From Anaerovorax odorimutans (GTDB lineage: Bacteria; Bacillota; Clostridia; Peptostreptococcales; Anaerovoracaceae), in contig NZ_JANFXK010000017.1 of the NCBI RefSeq assembly GCF_024459955.1, forward strand, positions 33,579 through 97,578: a stretch of DNA of 64,000 nucleotides, read 5' to 3'. Position 1 is the first letter of the stretch, and the number at the start of each line of letters is the position of its first letter. The notes beneath the pieces were generated by a model. It had not been told where the DNA came from and did no database searches. It saw nothing but the letters and a program-made list of their open reading frames with translations. Positions 35,510 through 44,154 of this stretch are shown in pieces. Both the position numbers and the translations under genes were made by a program.

Positions 35510-36394
35510 CTATTCGATATTCTGAACCTGTTCGCGGATCTTCTCGATCTCGCTTTTGATCTCCAGCATCAGATTGGTGATTTCGATATCATTGGCTTTA
35601 GAGCCGATGGTATTGGCCTCCCGATTCATTTCCTGCACCAGGAAATCCAGCTTTTTGCCGGCCGGTTGATTGCTCTTTTCAAGGATCTTTTTCAGCTGAA
35701 TCATATGGCTGTCCAGACGCACCAGCTCTTCTGTGATACTGCATTTATCAGCAAAGATGGCAGCTTCCAGCAGGATACGGTCTTCGGGAACCGTCACGTT
35801 ATTGCCGATCAGTTCTTTGATCCTGTCCCGCATCTTTTCCGTATAGGCTTCCGTCACCATTGGCGAACGCTCTTCAATCTGCTTTACCAGGCTGCGGATC
35901 AATTCTCCCCGCTGCAGCAGATCCTCCGCCAGCTTCTGGCCTTCAACCGTCCTCATACCGTCCAGATTTTCCACGGCCTGCGCCAGCGGAATCTGAATGG
36001 CCCGTGAAACCTCCTCCTCATCTTCCACGTCCGGAACTGCTTTCATAACATCCGGAAGCGTAGCTAAAAACTGCAGGGTAATCTCACCGGTCAGGCCAAA
36101 TTTGTCCTGCAGCTCGCCCAGATTGTCCACATACTGTTTGGCGACCATCGTATTGAGCTTGACCGTCACATCATCCTCTGTCAGATTTTCCACAATAATG
36201 GAAACATCCACTTTTCCCCGGCTCACTGTTTTCTTTACCGTATTTTTAATTTTTTCTTCCGCAAAAGAATAGCGCCTGGGCATTTTCACACTGATATCCC
36301 CATACCGGTGATTAACCGATTTAATCTCAACCGTAATGCTCCTCTTTCCGTCAGAATGTTCACTCCTCCCGAAGCCTGTCATACTTTTTATCAT
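35510..36394 (-). CDS. YicC family endoribonuclease
   Basis: 294 aa, beginning IKSMTGFGR, the YicC N-terminal hallmark, with the conserved C-terminal DUF1732 region (KKLDFLVQEMNREANTIGSKA, of which NREANTIGSK is diagnostic). YicC proteins are endoribonucleases. It stands 118 bases upstream of gmk, the common yicC-gmk-rpoZ order. Confidence 0.94.
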   Translation of the reverse strand: MIKSMTGFGRSEHSDGKRSITVEIKSVNHRYGDISVKMPRRYSFAEEKIKNTVKKTVSRGKVDVSIIVENLTEDDVTVKLNTMVAKQYVDNLGELQDKFGLTGEITLQFLATLPDVMKAVPDVEDEEEVSRAIQIPLAQAVENLDGMRTVEGQKLAEDLLQRGELIRSLVKQIEERSPMVTEAYTEKMRDRIKELIGNNVTVPEDRILLEAAIFADKCSITEELVRLDSHMIQLKKILEKSNQPAGKKLDFLVQEMNREANTIGSKANDIEITNLMLEIKSEIEKIREQVQNIE

Positions 36395-36445
36395 CTAATT
36401 TATTCTCCTCAGTTCCTCTAATTTATGATAATATATCTATTATAC

Positions 36446-36538
36446 TATAACAAGCGAGCGGAGTCGAGCTTGTTTCACGATTCTGCACCTTGCGGCAACG
36501 CCGTTCCAACTGGCCGGAACGGTATAACAAGCGAGCGG
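36446..36538. repeat. segment flanked by 16-bp direct repeats
   Basis: TATAACAAGCGAGCGG occurs near 36446 and again near 36523, enclosing about 60 bases that include the hairpin CCGTTCC/GGAACGG. The right copy touches repeat module B copy 3. Confidence 0.6.
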
Positions 36539-36938
36539 TCCGGCAAGAAGACGTTCTGGCGCTTTTTGCTTTGAAACCCGACCAAAGCGGATAGAATCTG
36601 TGGGTTTGCGGGTGTTGCGGATTTATTTTTGTGAAATTTTCACTTAAGATTGACCCGCAAAGGTAAGAAACGTTGAAAAAAGATCCGCTCCCGTCTATTT
36701 TTTTGGATAAAAGATCCGGAAACAGTTTAATGCGTTATAACACGAAAGCGGACAGACGTTTCTTCTTAGCCGAACGCAGTCCGGATGCAACAGAGAGCAG
36801 GGAGTGGGTTCGGGTTTGCGGCCAAATTCCAATTTCACCAGCAAATTCCGCAACCATTGCCCCCAAAGAGGCACCTTGGTCGCAGGGTAAATTCGAGAAA
36901 AGCCGATTCGGCGACAAGATCATAACCTGCTGCGAGCC
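36525..36938 (-). repeat. dispersed repeat module B, copy 3
   Basis: Reverse complement of copies 1 and 2, with high identity to copy 2 through TTTTTTCAACGTTTCTT and the CACCCGCAAACCCACAG phrase. It is oriented away from the adjoining module A copy 3, unlike the A-B pair at 28850-29818. Confidence 0.85.
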
Positions 36939-36959
36939 GGCTATAACAGACCGGCCGCA

Positions 36960-37310
36960 TCGAAGTTTTAAGCAATATGCTATTTTGTTCAACAACGGAT
37001 TCATTTAGCCTCAGTTGTTGAGCTATTTTCAAGATTTGCGGCCTCTGTTCCTGCTCAAGGCCGCATATTGGCGAAGATTTTGTGCTTGCATGCCCGGTAC
37101 CCTTTGAAAAAAGTTCAACAAAAAGTTAGCTTTTCGCTGCTTGTTGATAAAAATGGCAATTTGCCTTTCGGACAGGGTGCGTCCCACGGCCCGCAAGAGA
37201 ACCGGCAGCACAAATTTTCATTTTTACGGTTTCGAGTACCCGCAGGCCCGCAGATTTACGTAACCCGGCCTCGATTTGAAAAGGCCTTGCCCACGAAAAG
37301 GGCCCGGATC
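36960..37310 (+). repeat. dispersed repeat module A, copy 3 (internally deleted)
   Basis: It matches copy 2 over both ends but lacks about 170 central bases. The junction lies near GACAGGGTGCGTCCCACGGC. It occupies the gap before rqcH; the remaining 37311-37404 is that gene's leader. Confidence 0.8.
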
Positions 37311-37404
37311 ATGAAAGGTTAATAGAAAAGATCAGGTAAGCTTTTCGATTTTGTATAACGGATCCGCAGACTGATTTATTATAAAGAAAAAGAGGTAATT
37401 CATT

Positions 37405-39087
37405 ATGGCTTTTGATGGAATTGTAACCTGTGCGGTAGCGCAGGAACTAAAAAGCATCCTGCTTTTAGGAAAAATAGAAAAAGTTTACCAGCCCGAATCC
37501 GATGAGCTGGTCTTTCACATCCACACCAGGAAGGGCAATCGGCGACTGTACGCTTCGGCCAGCAGCAACCACGCCCGGATTCATCTTATCGAGGAGAATC
37601 CGCCCAATCCGCCCGCCCCGCTGCCTTTCTGCATGCTGCTGCGCAAGTATCTGCAGGGCGGCCGCATCACGGATATCGCCCAGAAGGATTCGGAACGTAT
37701 TATTGAGATGACCCTTGAGACCATCGACGAGCTGGGCTTTTCCGTCAACAAAAAACTGATCTTTGAGATCATGGGCAAGCACAGCAACATCATACTGGTG
37801 GACCTGAATTCAGGAAAGATCATGGACAGCATCAAACGCGTTTCCATCGACGTGAACCGGGCCAGACAGATCCTTCCGGGCAAAATCTACGAGTATCCGC
37901 CCGCGCAGGATAAAGTTCCTTTTAAGGAGATCACCCGCAGCCAGACGGAAGCTTTAGAAAAACAGCCTAAAGCCCTTCTCGCAGCGATCGGAGGCATATC
38001 TCCGGCAGTTGCCCAGGTGCTGGCCGACAGCCCCGATGTCTACACCCGGCTGGAAGAAATACGGGAATCGCTGAATCAGTGCCGGCTCACACCCCGGGTC
38101 TACCTGAAAGAGGATAAAAGCCCCGGTGATTTCCATGTCATCCCTCTGGCCGTATATCCGCAGAATCTGGATTTTGACACAGTCAGTCAGGCGCTGGATT
38201 ACTATTTTATCCACAAACAGTCCTCCAACCGGGTCAAGCAGAAAGCCACGGATCTGAGCAAGGCTCTCGCCGCTTCGCTGGACAAACTGTATCTCAAGCG
38301 GCAGCGTCTGGGCGAAGATCTTTTAAAGGCGGAGAACTCGGAAAAGTATCGCCTTTACGGCGAACTGCTCACAGCCAATATCCATTTAGTCCGGCCAGGC
38401 GAAAAATCCGTAACAGTGACCAATTATTATGACGGCAGCCAGGCGGACATTCCTCTGGATCCCAAATACACCCCGGCGAAAAACGCTCAGCGCTATTTCA
38501 AAAAATACGGAAAAGCCAAGACTGCGGTAAAGGAGAAAAAGATCCAAATGGAAGAAACGGACCAGGATATCGCTTATCTGGAATCGGTCGCCGCTTTTCT
38601 GGAAAACGCTTCCACCGTGGATGAAGTGGACAGCATCCGGGAAGAGCTGGTGGAATCGGGCGTTCTACGAAAAAGAAAAAGCAGCGGTCCGGCCAGAAAA
38701 AAAGGAAAGGCACAGCCTTTCCAATACGTTACGGAAGATGGGTTTCGCGTCCTTGCCGGCCACAATAATAAGGAGAACGATCTTCTCACCTTTAAAATGG
38801 CCGGTCCCAGGGACTATTGGTTTCACACCAAAGATATCCCAGGTTCCCATGTTATTGTATTTACGGAGGACCGTCAACTGAGTGAAACAGCGATCTTCGA
38901 CGCAGCGTCCATCGCCGCCTACCACAGCAAAGGCCGCTCTTCAGAAAACGTTCCTGTAGACTATACACAGGCCCGCTATGTGAAAAAGCCCGCAGGCGCG
39001 AAGCCCGGAATGGTAATCTTCACCCATAACCGCACGGTCTACGTCACGCCGAAAGTGCCTGAATCCACCGAATCACCTTCTCGATGA
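37405..39087 (+). CDS. rqcH: ribosome-quality-control NFACT protein RqcH
   Basis: 560 aa. NFACT-N domain (MAFDGIVTCAVAQEL at the start, NHARIHL in the DNA/RNA-contact region), a long coiled-coil middle (about 270-420) and the C-terminal NFACT-R domain (VLAGHNNKENDLLTFKMAGPRDYWFHTKDIPGSHV, with the DYWFHTKD core). RqcH binds obstructed 50S subunits and directs alanine-tail addition to stalled peptides; older annotations call it fibronectin-binding. Its last 44 bases overlap the convergent hydrolase gene. Confidence 0.94.
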   Translation: MAFDGIVTCAVAQELKSILLLGKIEKVYQPESDELVFHIHTRKGNRRLYASASSNHARIHLIEENPPNPPAPLPFCMLLRKYLQGGRITDIAQKDSERIIEMTLETIDELGFSVNKKLIFEIMGKHSNIILVDLNSGKIMDSIKRVSIDVNRARQILPGKIYEYPPAQDKVPFKEITRSQTEALEKQPKALLAAIGGISPAVAQVLADSPDVYTRLEEIRESLNQCRLTPRVYLKEDKSPGDFHVIPLAVYPQNLDFDTVSQALDYYFIHKQSSNRVKQKATDLSKALAASLDKLYLKRQRLGEDLLKAENSEKYRLYGELLTANIHLVRPGEKSVTVTNYYDGSQADIPLDPKYTPAKNAQRYFKKYGKAKTAVKEKKIQMEETDQDIAYLESVAAFLENASTVDEVDSIREELVESGVLRKRKSSGPARKKGKAQPFQYVTEDGFRVLAGHNNKENDLLTFKMAGPRDYWFHTKDIPGSHVIVFTEDRQLSETAIFDAASIAAYHSKGRSSENVPVDYTQARYVKKPAGAKPGMVIFTHNRTVYVTPKVPESTESPSR

Positions 39088-39898
39088 CTTCCTCGCCCGT
39101 GCTCTCAGCCCCTCCGTTATGGATCTCATGATAGAGTCCGGGCCATTCGATATACTCGCAGTTTTCCGCGGCAGCAATCTTTTTGCTGCCGTTTATGCTG
39201 CATACCTTATCGCCGGTGCCATGCATCAGCAGCATCGGTTTTCCGGCAGCGCCGCCATTATCTTCAAGACGGCCCTCAGCCATAGCACTTCCGATATCGA
39301 ACCCTTCCACAGCGCAAAGCGCAGTGATTTTTTTATGAACCAGGGGGTCTTTTTCATATTCTCCCACGGAGCTTTTATGGCCCAGATCGCTGGCCGATAC
39401 ACCGGAAGCAATAGAAAACTTCGGTGCAATCCGCGATAAAAGCTTAACTGCCGCATAAAGCGGTCCCGGAACAGGCCGCACCAGTTCCACCCACGGTGCG
39501 GAAATGATATAGGCTGCGGGCAGGTGGTTGAGTGTTCCCCGCTTTCTGTAATCCAAAACAAGATTGCCGCCCATGCTGTGGCCATACAGGATAATCGGTG
39601 TATTGGGATATGCCTGCTTTGCATAAGAAAGCAAGTCGTCAATATCCGACTTCACTTCTGTTCTCGGAGCGCAGTGTCCCCGTTTACCGCAGGATTTTCC
39701 GTGTCCCCGCAGGTCCATGGAAAGCACCGAAAACCCGGCGCGATTCATTTCCGCAGCCATTCTGTCATAGCGCCCGGCGTGTTCACCGATCCCATGAATG
39801 ATGCAGACCGTATACTGGGGATCCGTCTGCTGCCAATGATAGCCAACGATCTCCCCGCCCGGCTCCTGCGCTTTTTTCAGTTGAAAATTGGTATACAT
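39044..39898 (-). CDS. alpha/beta hydrolase, monoacylglycerol-lipase/lysophospholipase-like
   Basis: 284 aa. IIHGIGEHAGRY (oxyanion region), LRGHGKS, the nucleophile elbow GHSMGGNL and MHGTGDKV plus LYHEIHNG supply the Ser-Asp-His set typical of Hydrolase_4 lipases. The start with GGAGGGCTCT upstream was taken. The gene overlaps the end of rqcH on the opposite strand by 44 bases. It has no signal peptide, so it acts on intracellular lipid. Confidence 0.88.
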   Translation of the reverse strand: MYTNFQLKKAQEPGGEIVGYHWQQTDPQYTVCIIHGIGEHAGRYDRMAAEMNRAGFSVLSMDLRGHGKSCGKRGHCAPRTEVKSDIDDLLSYAKQAYPNTPIILYGHSMGGNLVLDYRKRGTLNHLPAAYIISAPWVELVRPVPGPLYAAVKLLSRIAPKFSIASGVSASDLGHKSSVGEYEKDPLVHKKITALCAVEGFDIGSAMAEGRLEDNGGAAGKPMLLMHGTGDKVCSINGSKKIAAAENCEYIEWPGLYHEIHNGGAESTGEEVIEKVIRWIQALSA

Positions 39899-39971
39899 AG
39901 AGCCCTCCTTCAGCCTCAAAACCGAGGCATTACATTATATGCCCTTTTTGTTAATTTTTAGGAGATAACCT

Positions 39972-40000
39972 TTGATTTTTTTTCAAACTTCTTTTATTAT
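39972..40000 (+). promoter_or_regulatory. promoter of the 59-aa zinc-finger protein
   Basis: TTGATT, 17-base spacer, TATTAT, about 70 bases upstream of the ATG at 40069. Confidence 0.6.
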
Positions 40001-40068
40001 AACTGTACACACCGCTCTTATTTCCACCTTCCACGAAGTTCGTTTCACTGCAAAAAGGAGGAAAGACT

Positions 40069-40248
40069 ATGGTTAAAAAAAAGACCTCGGAAAACATCAA
40101 AAAAGACAGTTCCGGAACAGATACCTGTTCTCTGTGCGGACAGCTGTATAACAATTTCGCATTTAAAGGGGGATACATCTGCGAAAGCTGCCTGCGCTCT
40201 ATTCAAGGAGAAGAAAGAGAGGAGGATGATCCATCAGAAGACAGCTGA
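40069..40248 (+). CDS. 59-aa zinc-ribbon protein
   Basis: A small gene with an excellent AAGGAGG site eight bases before ATG. Two Cys pairs (CSLCG and CESC, 17 residues apart) make a treble-clef or zinc-ribbon fold around FAFKGGYI. A Lys-rich N-terminus and acidic C-terminus flank it. No function is known; similar short clostridial proteins look like nucleic-acid or protein adaptors. Its own promoter precedes it and a hairpin (40275-40310) follows. Confidence 0.78.
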   Translation: MVKKKTSENIKKDSSGTDTCSLCGQLYNNFAFKGGYICESCLRSIQGEEREEDDPSEDS

Positions 40249-40264
40249 CGCGCTTCGTGTACGC

Positions 40265-40312
40265 AATCTGGTAGAGTCCCGGGCACTGTGCGGGTCTCTA
40301 TCTTTTCTTACG
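40265..40312 (+). terminator. probable terminator of the zinc-ribbon gene
   Basis: GAGTCCCG and CGGGTCTC form a stem with one T-T mismatch, followed by TATCTTTTCTT. Confidence 0.6.
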
Positions 40313-40918
40313 GTAACGCTGTTTTCGTTTTTCGCCGGCCAGGCGTTTTCTTGTCTTGGGCTTCATCACCGAATATCCGAACTTACCCAGCGGCTGCTTT
40401 TTCAGGCCAAAGTATTCGCCGTGGTTATAGCAAATCAGTCCCGCCCGATCCAGCCGCAGCCTTCCCTGATCGTCCATCAGGCTCTCGTCAGCCCGTACAT
40501 TGACGATCTCGGCTACGAACATATCATGGCTTCCATACTCATGGATCTCTCTGACCCTGCATTCCAGATTCACCGGACACTGGGCGATAACCGGACAGTC
40601 CACCTTCTCGCCGGCCAGTGCCGTCAGCTTCTGCTCTTTAAATTTATCCACATCCCGGCCGGACCTTACTCCGCAGTAATCGGTGGCGAAGGCCAGCTCT
40701 TCCGTGCACAGGTTGATAGCAAATTCCCCGCTCTCTTTAATCAGTCGGTGTGAATGCCGTTCCTTTCTCACGGAAACATAGGTCATGGGCGGATCTGAAT
40801 TAACAATACCCGTCCAGGCCACTGTAATAATATTTTTCTCGCTGCCGCTTCCACAGGATACCATGACCACCGGCACAGGATTGAGCATGGTCCCCGGCTT
40901 AAAACTCATCTTTGTCAT
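40298..40918 (-). CDS. flavin reductase family protein (FMN-binding)
   Basis: 206 aa, FMN-binding split-barrel. NPVPVVMVSCG at the start, NIITVAWTGIVNSDPPMTYVSV and GEFAINLCTEELA match the flavin reductase/DIM6-NTAB group. It ends in a very basic tail (KPKTRKRLAGEKRKQRYRKKR, quoted end KRKQRYRKKR), which is unusual. Its ATG follows the rluD stop codon directly, so it is the last gene of that operon. The partner oxidoreductase is unknown. Confidence 0.87.
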   Translation of the reverse strand: MTKMSFKPGTMLNPVPVVMVSCGSGSEKNIITVAWTGIVNSDPPMTYVSVRKERHSHRLIKESGEFAINLCTEELAFATDYCGVRSGRDVDKFKEQKLTALAGEKVDCPVIAQCPVNLECRVREIHEYGSHDMFVAEIVNVRADESLMDDQGRLRLDRAGLICYNHGEYFGLKKQPLGKFGYSVMKPKTRKRLAGEKRKQRYRKKR

Positions 40919-41851
40919 TTATACGTTTCCTCTTAATTTCTCCAATATCTTCTCAAATTCTTCCGGTAAAGAGCTTTCAAACTCCATATATTTACCGGTT
41001 GTGGGATGAACGAAGCCCAGCAGCCTGGCATGGAGCATCTGCCCCTGTGCTCCAAAAGGATTCTTTTCCGGTCCATAGACACCATCGCCCAAAAGCGGAT
41101 GCTTGATATATGCCATGTGTACCCGTATCTGGTGGGTTCGCCCTGTCTCCAGCCTTGCTTCAATATGGGTAAACTTTCCGAATCGCTCCAGCACACGAAA
41201 ATGCGTTACCGCCCGCTTGGAATTCAGTTCGGTCACTGCCTGACGCAGGCGGTTCTTTGGATCACGCCCAATGGGAGCATCCACAGTCCCCTCATCCTGC
41301 AGAAAATTGTTATAAACGATGGCATTATAAGCCCTGGCAATGCTGTGCTCCGCCAGCTGCTCCGCCAGAGAGGCATGGGCCGCATCATTTTTCGCAATCA
41401 TTAAAAGGCCGCTGGTGTCCTTATCGATCCGATGGACGATTCCCGGCCGGATCACGCCGTTGATCGAAGAAAGGCTGCCCTTACAGTGATAGAGAACGGC
41501 ATTGACCAGGGTGCCCGTATAATTTCCGGCAGCCGGGTGCACCACCATTCCCTTCGGCTTATTCACCACCAGAAGATCACCGTCCTCATAGACGATGTCC
41601 AGCGGTATGTCCTCGGCTTCCACACTGAGCTCCTGCGGCTGAGGCAGGGTCACCACCACTTCCTGACCTTCCTCGACCTTATACTTTTTACTGTCACAGA
41701 CCTTCCCATCTATCTCAACCGCCCCTGATCCGATCAGCTTTTGCAGAAAGCTTCTGGATGTATCGGGCAGAGCCAGAGAAAGGACCAAATCAATTCTGGT
41801 CCCCTGCTGTTCTTTCTCGATTTTCACTTTGTAAACTGTTTCTTTTTCCAT
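40919..41851 (-). CDS. rluD: RluA/RluD family pseudouridine synthase
   Basis: 310 aa. An N-terminal S4 RNA-binding domain (TSRSFLQKLIGSGAVEIDG) and a catalytic domain with HRIDKDTSGLL, whose Asp is the nucleophile. It forms pseudouridine in 23S rRNA, by analogy with RluD/YlyB. The ATG at 41851 overlaps the lspA 3' end by 62 bases; GGAAAGAAAGAG precedes it. The lspA-rluD order is typical of Bacillota. Confidence 0.93.
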   Translation of the reverse strand: MEKETVYKVKIEKEQQGTRIDLVLSLALPDTSRSFLQKLIGSGAVEIDGKVCDSKKYKVEEGQEVVVTLPQPQELSVEAEDIPLDIVYEDGDLLVVNKPKGMVVHPAAGNYTGTLVNAVLYHCKGSLSSINGVIRPGIVHRIDKDTSGLLMIAKNDAAHASLAEQLAEHSIARAYNAIVYNNFLQDEGTVDAPIGRDPKNRLRQAVTELNSKRAVTHFRVLERFGKFTHIEARLETGRTHQIRVHMAYIKHPLLGDGVYGPEKNPFGAQGQMLHARLLGFVHPTTGKYMEFESSLPEEFEKILEKLRGNV

Positions 41852-42293
41852 GCTCTTTCTTTCCGTCAATAAAAATCATATAGACGATCAGGAGACCGCA
41901 CCCCAGACAGACGAAGATATCCGCCACGTTGAAAATCGGGAATACCCGGAAGTCCAGATAATCCACCACATAGCCGAATGCCGCCCTGTCAATCACGTTT
42001 CCCAGTCCTCCTCCGGCAATAAAGGAAAGGGATGTCAGGAGCAGCGGATGCGCCGTGCGCCTTTTTTTAAAGATATAGACAAGCGCTGCCAGAATCAGAA
42101 CCGCTGGCAGCAAAATCAGAAATCCGCGAAAGCCTTCCAGCAGGCTGAACGCCGCTCCCTGATTTCTGATATAGGTGATGTGAAACACCTGACTGAACAC
42201 CGGGATCGACTCCCCCAGCGCCATGCAGGAAGTTACAACCTTCTTTACGATCTGATCCAGTACGATGATCGCCGCAATCAGAATATAATACAT
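41790..42293 (-). CDS. lspA: lipoprotein signal peptidase II
   Basis: 167 aa, four membrane segments. The catalytic Asp pair is in GGGLGNVIDRAAFGYVVDYL (NVIDR) and FNVADIFV, and YIRNQGAAFSLL is conserved. It cleaves prolipoproteins after diacylglyceryl transfer. The C-terminus is extended and hydrophilic. Translation seems to start only a few bases after a terminator-like hairpin, and no Shine-Dalgarno sequence is visible, which is odd for this genome. Confidence 0.93.
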   Translation of the reverse strand: MYYILIAAIIVLDQIVKKVVTSCMALGESIPVFSQVFHITYIRNQGAAFSLLEGFRGFLILLPAVLILAALVYIFKKRRTAHPLLLTSLSFIAGGGLGNVIDRAAFGYVVDYLDFRVFPIFNVADIFVCLGCGLLIVYMIFIDGKKEHGKRNSLQSENRERTAGDQN

Positions 42294-42300
42294 TTAAAAA

Positions 42301-42322
42301 TTACGGGGCATTATCTGCCCCG
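42301..42322 (-). terminator. hairpin with U-tract between divIVA and lspA
   Basis: On the minus strand CGGGGCA pairs with TGCCCCG, followed by TAATTTTTAAA and then immediately by the lspA ATG. It could be a terminator or attenuator. Confidence 0.7.
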
Positions 42323-42333
42323 CCTCCTATCTC

Positions 42334-42912
42334 TTATTTTATATGGACCATAGTCTTTTTTCTGTCATCCGGATCAATGTTGGGTTTTCCGGAACGGCTG
42401 GCCCTCTTTTTCTTCGGCGCCGCGTCCGGAAGATCGGACAGATCGCTGACCTCCAGCTCCGGGAACAGGTCTGCCGCCGCGTTATCGAACCGGTGCAGTT
42501 CTTCCTGCAGCAGCTGCTTGTATCTTTTCTGAAAGCTTGTGAACCGGTTGCGAAGCGCCGCGTTCTCTTCCTGCATACGATCGATGTTTTCTTTCGCCTC
42601 ACGCTGCATGCGCTGAGCTTCCATCTCCGCGTTTTTCAGCAGGATCTGCGCCCGCTTTTCCGCGCTGGCGGAAAGATCACCCATGAGGGCTTTGGCAGTC
42701 TCCAGGGTCTGCAGCACAGCGCCTTCCGAGCTCTGATATTTTTTCAGTTCCTCTTCCATCTGCTGCTTTTCCGCTTTCAGCTGGCGGTTTTCCTCCAGCA
42801 GATGCTCAAGATCCAGCGTGATCCGGTCTAAAAACTCGTTTACTTCATCTTCTTTGAAGCCTTTCAGTCCTCTTGAAAACTCTTTTTCCTGTATTTCTAA
42901 AGGGGAAATCAT
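42334..42912 (-). CDS. divIVA: DivIVA family cell-division/polarity protein
   Basis: 192 aa. The N-terminal membrane-binding domain is diagnostic (ISPLEIQEKEFSRGLKGFKEDEVNEFLD, with FKEDEVNEFLD). A long coiled coil follows (about 35-150) and then a basic disordered tail. It senses negative membrane curvature and scaffolds polar/septal proteins. It follows sepF by 12 bases. Confidence 0.94.
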   Translation of the reverse strand: MISPLEIQEKEFSRGLKGFKEDEVNEFLDRITLDLEHLLEENRQLKAEKQQMEEELKKYQSSEGAVLQTLETAKALMGDLSASAEKRAQILLKNAEMEAQRMQREAKENIDRMQEENAALRNRFTSFQKRYKQLLQEELHRFDNAAADLFPELEVSDLSDLPDAAPKKKRASRSGKPNIDPDDRKKTMVHIK

Positions 42913-42924
42913 ACCGCACCTCCA

Positions 42925-43422
42925 TTATTTCCAGGGATTACTGTTTTTCTTCTCATTATCGAAGGAAAAGCCCTTGTGATCCACACCAGCAGAAATATCC
43001 ACATTTTCCGGAGCAAAGACAAAGATGTTGTTTGCCACCTTCTGAACGTTTCCGTTGAGTGCGTATGTAGCGCCGCTGAGAAAATCAAAGATCTTTCTCG
43101 CCGTGTCGGATTCAATTCTTTCCAGATTGATGATGATTGGCTTTTTGCTCTTCAGGCTGTCCACCAGTTTGGGACATTCATCGAAGCCTGCCGGTTCGAT
43201 GACCACCATTTTAAACGCGCTGGTAATGGCGCTGACCGTCCGGTTCTGCATTGGGATCACCTTTCCATCGTTATGCTCCGGTCTGGGAGCCGAAAAAGAA
43301 GTTCTGCTTTCTACCTGCCGTCTGTCGGATGCTTTCGACACCGGCTGCACTTCTTCAAACTCCTCATCCTCATCATAGTCTTCGATTCCTACCAAGTCCT
43401 TAAACTTTCCTAAAATTCCCAT
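42925..43422 (-). CDS. sepF: cell division protein SepF
   Basis: 165 aa. An N-terminal amphipathic membrane helix (GILGKFKDLVGI), an acidic linker, and the SepF core (PIIINLERIESDTARKIFDFLSGATYALNG, with DTARKIFDFLSG). It anchors FtsZ to the membrane. The end is extended, NEKKNSNPWK. In the yggS-sepF-divIVA order standard for Bacillota. Confidence 0.95.
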   Translation of the reverse strand: MGILGKFKDLVGIEDYDEDEEFEEVQPVSKASDRRQVESRTSFSAPRPEHNDGKVIPMQNRTVSAITSAFKMVVIEPAGFDECPKLVDSLKSKKPIIINLERIESDTARKIFDFLSGATYALNGNVQKVANNIFVFAPENVDISAGVDHKGFSFDNEKKNSNPWK

Positions 43423-43434
43423 AACAACCTCCTG

Positions 43435-44145
43435 TTATTTCTGTTTGCTGTAATCTCTTTCGCCAAAAATGGCTGTTCCCACACGAATCAGATTCGAGCC
43501 TTCCGAAATGGCAACCTCGAAATCATGAGACATCCCCATGGAAAGATATTTGAAATCAAGTCTTTCGTGTTCGATCGTTCCGTATTGATCGTATAACTTT
43601 TTGACTTCTGCGAAATAGATGCGTACATCGTCGGGATCCTCCGCGAAGGGTGCGATGCACATCAGGCCCCTGATCCTGATATTGGGGCAGTTTTCCAGAA
43701 TCCTGCGGATCATTTCCTCGGTTTCATCGGTAGAGATGCCGAACTTGCTCTCTTCCTGCGCGGAATTGACCTGGATCAGTATATCCATGACGATTCCGTG
43801 CTGTCCGGCTCTTTTGTTGATCTCTTCCGCCAGCTTGTACGAATCGACGGAATGGATCATCGAAACCTTATCAATGATATATTTTACCTTGTTTGTCTGT
43901 AAATGTCCAATCATATGCCATCTGACAGGTTTAACAAAGTCGTATTTATCCATGATTTCCTGGACCTTGTTCTCCCCGATATCGGTCAGCCCCGCATCGA
44001 TACCTTCATTGATCTCTTCCACGGTCCTGGTTTTGGTCACACCGACAAGCAAAACCTCATCACCGCTCCGGCCGGCCCGTTCGGCCGCCGCAGCCTTTAA
44101 GTCATTGATCTTCGCAATGTTTTCTTTAATCGTTTGCATGTTCAC
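43435..44145 (-). CDS. YggS family pyridoxal-phosphate homeostasis protein
   Basis: 236 aa, alanine-racemase-like barrel that binds PLP. LLVGVTKTRTVEEIN contains the PLP lysine, IGHLQTNKVKYI and the LSMGMSHDFEVAISEGSNLIRVGTAIFG end are family signatures. It buffers PLP and affects amino-acid homeostasis. It lies 12 bases upstream of sepF. Confidence 0.95.
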   Translation of the reverse strand: MNMQTIKENIAKINDLKAAAAERAGRSGDEVLLVGVTKTRTVEEINEGIDAGLTDIGENKVQEIMDKYDFVKPVRWHMIGHLQTNKVKYIIDKVSMIHSVDSYKLAEEINKRAGQHGIVMDILIQVNSAQEESKFGISTDETEEMIRRILENCPNIRIRGLMCIAPFAEDPDDVRIYFAEVKKLYDQYGTIEHERLDFKYLSMGMSHDFEVAISEGSNLIRVGTAIFGERDYSKQK

Positions 44146-44154
44146 ATCTCCTCA

